A DNA stretch of 64,000 nt from Arctopsyche grandis. Taxonomy: Eukaryota > Arthropoda > Insecta > Trichoptera > Hydropsychidae. Below the pieces are notes generated by a model that did not search any database, had not been told where the DNA came from, and saw only the letters and a list, made by a program, of their open reading frames with translations. This document shows, piece by piece, positions 62,801-64,000 of the stretch. Both the position numbers and the translations under genes were made by a program. Location of the stretch: NCBI RefSeq assembly GCF_051622035.1, contig NC_135356.1, positions 29,364,290 through 29,428,289 on the forward strand, read 5' to 3'. Numbering within the stretch: the first letter of the stretch is position 1; the number at the start of each line of letters is the position of its first letter.

Positions 62801-63220
62801 AATATTTAAAATTTAATGAAAAAGGAGACTATATTTGATAGATCATATTTTTCATTTCTAGAGATGTTTACAAAATGTGAGAAATCACATGTACATTTTT
62901 CAAGAGCACATAATTGATAACGAATTGGTAACAAACAATTAATTATATCCCAAATTAATACAATGTAGGTTAGTATTGCATATCATTCTAGTCCAAATAT
63001 TCGTTGATTAATTATTTGATAAATAAGTCTACTATTATCTCATTTAGATACGAAGAAACGTTTGTGTGTTTGTGTGTCAAAAAAAAAACCCAATGTGAAT
63101 TCTATTTACATATGTACACACTGATTACCCAAATATAATACATAATGTGTACAGACAAATATAATATCATGAACTTTAATTGCATTATATATTGTTAATT
63201 GCAAATATTTAATTTGACAG
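62801..63220. other. Intron-like or intergenic sequence
   Basis: AT-rich with a GTGTGTTTGTGTGTC patch. Nothing supported until the acceptor TTTGACAG at 63213-63220. Confidence 0.35.
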
Positions 63221-63409
63221 ATCACGACTCAATATACCGTTGTTTACAAAGTGAAGATGAAGCGCCGACGAGTCCCCAAGAATACACACCACTATTGCCG
63301 AGATATAATCGGACGAGGTCGAGAACATGGCAACCGGTATTTGTCTGCATCATGCTTATGATCTTCTTGCTGGGAGCAATAATTGGAATATATTTACTCA
63401 TTGAAGAAG
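63221..63409 (+). CDS. Internal exon of an unidentified membrane protein
   Basis: A 189-bp exon between an AATTTGACAG acceptor and a GTATAA donor, phase 1 at both ends. It encodes HDSIYRCLQSEDEAPTSPQ, then EYTPLLPRYNRTRSRTWQP and a hydrophobic segment of about 22 residues (VFVCIMLMIFLLGAIIGIYL), ending LIEE. An acidic/Pro-rich head, a basic stretch and then a single membrane span suggest a type II membrane protein with its N-terminus in the cytosol. QEYTPLL fits the acidic-dileucine sorting motif [DE]xxxL[LI], used for endosome/lysosome targeting. Neighbouring exons are outside the window or unrecognised; the frame also reaches a stop at 63429 if unspliced. I do not recognise the family. Confidence 0.5.
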
Positions 63410-63554
63410 GTATAAAGTTCACGGTGTAAATGTACGGGCGTTATTTTTTAATTTTTTAAGTAAGAATCGTCTCGTCATAGACTCGTCATTTTGGACATTC
63501 GATACTCAAATTTCAGGCTGCCTAATCCGCAATACTCTACTAATAATATTAGGA

Positions 63555-64000
63555 AAAGAAGTAAGGCAAGGAGATACCATCTCACCCAAGTTATTCAATG
63601 CGGTACTTGTGGGAGTTTTCAGGAACTTGGAATGAGATACAGCAGGAGTAAAATCAACAGTCGTTTCTTGAATCATCTTCGGTTCGCAGACGATATAGTT
63701 TTAATAGCTCGCGATCCAGCTGATCTACTTAGACAGCATAACACAGCTGGACAGGGAAAGTAGGAAAGTAGGATTAAAAATTATCGTAGATAAGACCAAA
63801 CCAATGTTCAATAGTTATTGCATGCCTGATAGCATCTCATTAGATAATAAACCAGTAGAAGTAGTAAATAATTATTAATATTTAGGTCAAATAATTGACA
63901 TGTCCGGTAGTAAAGACGAAGAGATAGAGAGACGTATGCAATTAGGATGGAGTGCATTTGGACGAATGAATGTTGTTTTTAAATCAAAAATGCTGCTCTG
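63555..64000 (+). pseudogene. LINE reverse transcriptase fragment, runs off the edge
   Basis: Translation reads KEVRQGDTISPKLFNAVLVG (box B), then HLRFADDIVLIARDPADLL (box C, catalytic DD), then LGQIIDMSGSKDEEIERRMQ and GWSAFGRM. This is an endonuclease-RT LINE of the RTE or a related clade, different in sequence from the copies at 21.9 and 33.9 kb. A TGG-to-TGA stop near 63633, a frame change near 63740 and a stop near 63875 show decay. Confidence 0.8.

Overview
The window is animal nuclear DNA, almost certainly from an insect. Three host genes can be rebuilt exon by exon with GT-AG introns. Two of them read like their insect or animal orthologues, and the third resembles insect thick-filament proteins. 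The rest is AT-rich, full of (TATG/CATA)n and (TA)n microsatellites, and crowded with insect-type transposable elements (Tc1, mariner, hAT, piggyBac, Jockey, R1 and RTE LINEs, LTR elements, tRNA-like SINEs, MITEs). I cannot fix the order of insect from sequence alone.

Layout. 1-17.6 kb has no host gene that I can recognise. It holds a dispersed repeat cut by the window edge, a decayed Jockey LINE, LINE 3' tails, a complete but broken Tc1 element, SINEs, a CCGGAAGT-rich repeat and a 3.6-kb satellite array with a 244-bp monomer and higher-order duplications. 17.6-33.3 kb is flotillin-1 (Flo1) on the minus strand: eight coding exons, 431 aa, with introns of up to 6.7 kb filled by nested transposons. 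33.3-46.3 kb is intergenic: an RTE retrotransposon, an LTR with a primer-binding site, a Tc1 copy whose 5' half has been replaced by an inverted copy of its own 3' end, and several fold-back elements. 46.4-47.9 kb is a two-exon plus-strand gene for a Ser/Arg-rich sarcomeric protein, probably myofilin. 51.6-57.8 kb is the SIN3-HDAC corepressor subunit SUDS3/SDS3 on the minus strand: six exons, 324 aa. Its first intron houses a RAG1/Transib/Chapaev-like DNA transposon. 58.7-59.8 kb is a three-level nested hAT insertion with perfect 8-bp target duplications. 60-63.2 kb holds a long-TIR element and another CCGGAAGT repeat. A lone exon at 63.2 kb encodes a membrane anchor with a dileucine sorting motif, and an RT fragment runs off the right edge.

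The three host genes have no obvious shared pathway: a membrane-raft scaffold, a muscle thick-filament protein and a chromatin corepressor. They look like ordinary neighbours. The notable biology is in the mobile DNA: intron-bearing transposases, inverted-end duplication, nesting with readable insertion order, and fold-back families. Exon boundaries come from hand reading of splice sites, frame continuity and remembered family sequences; no database or aligner was used.
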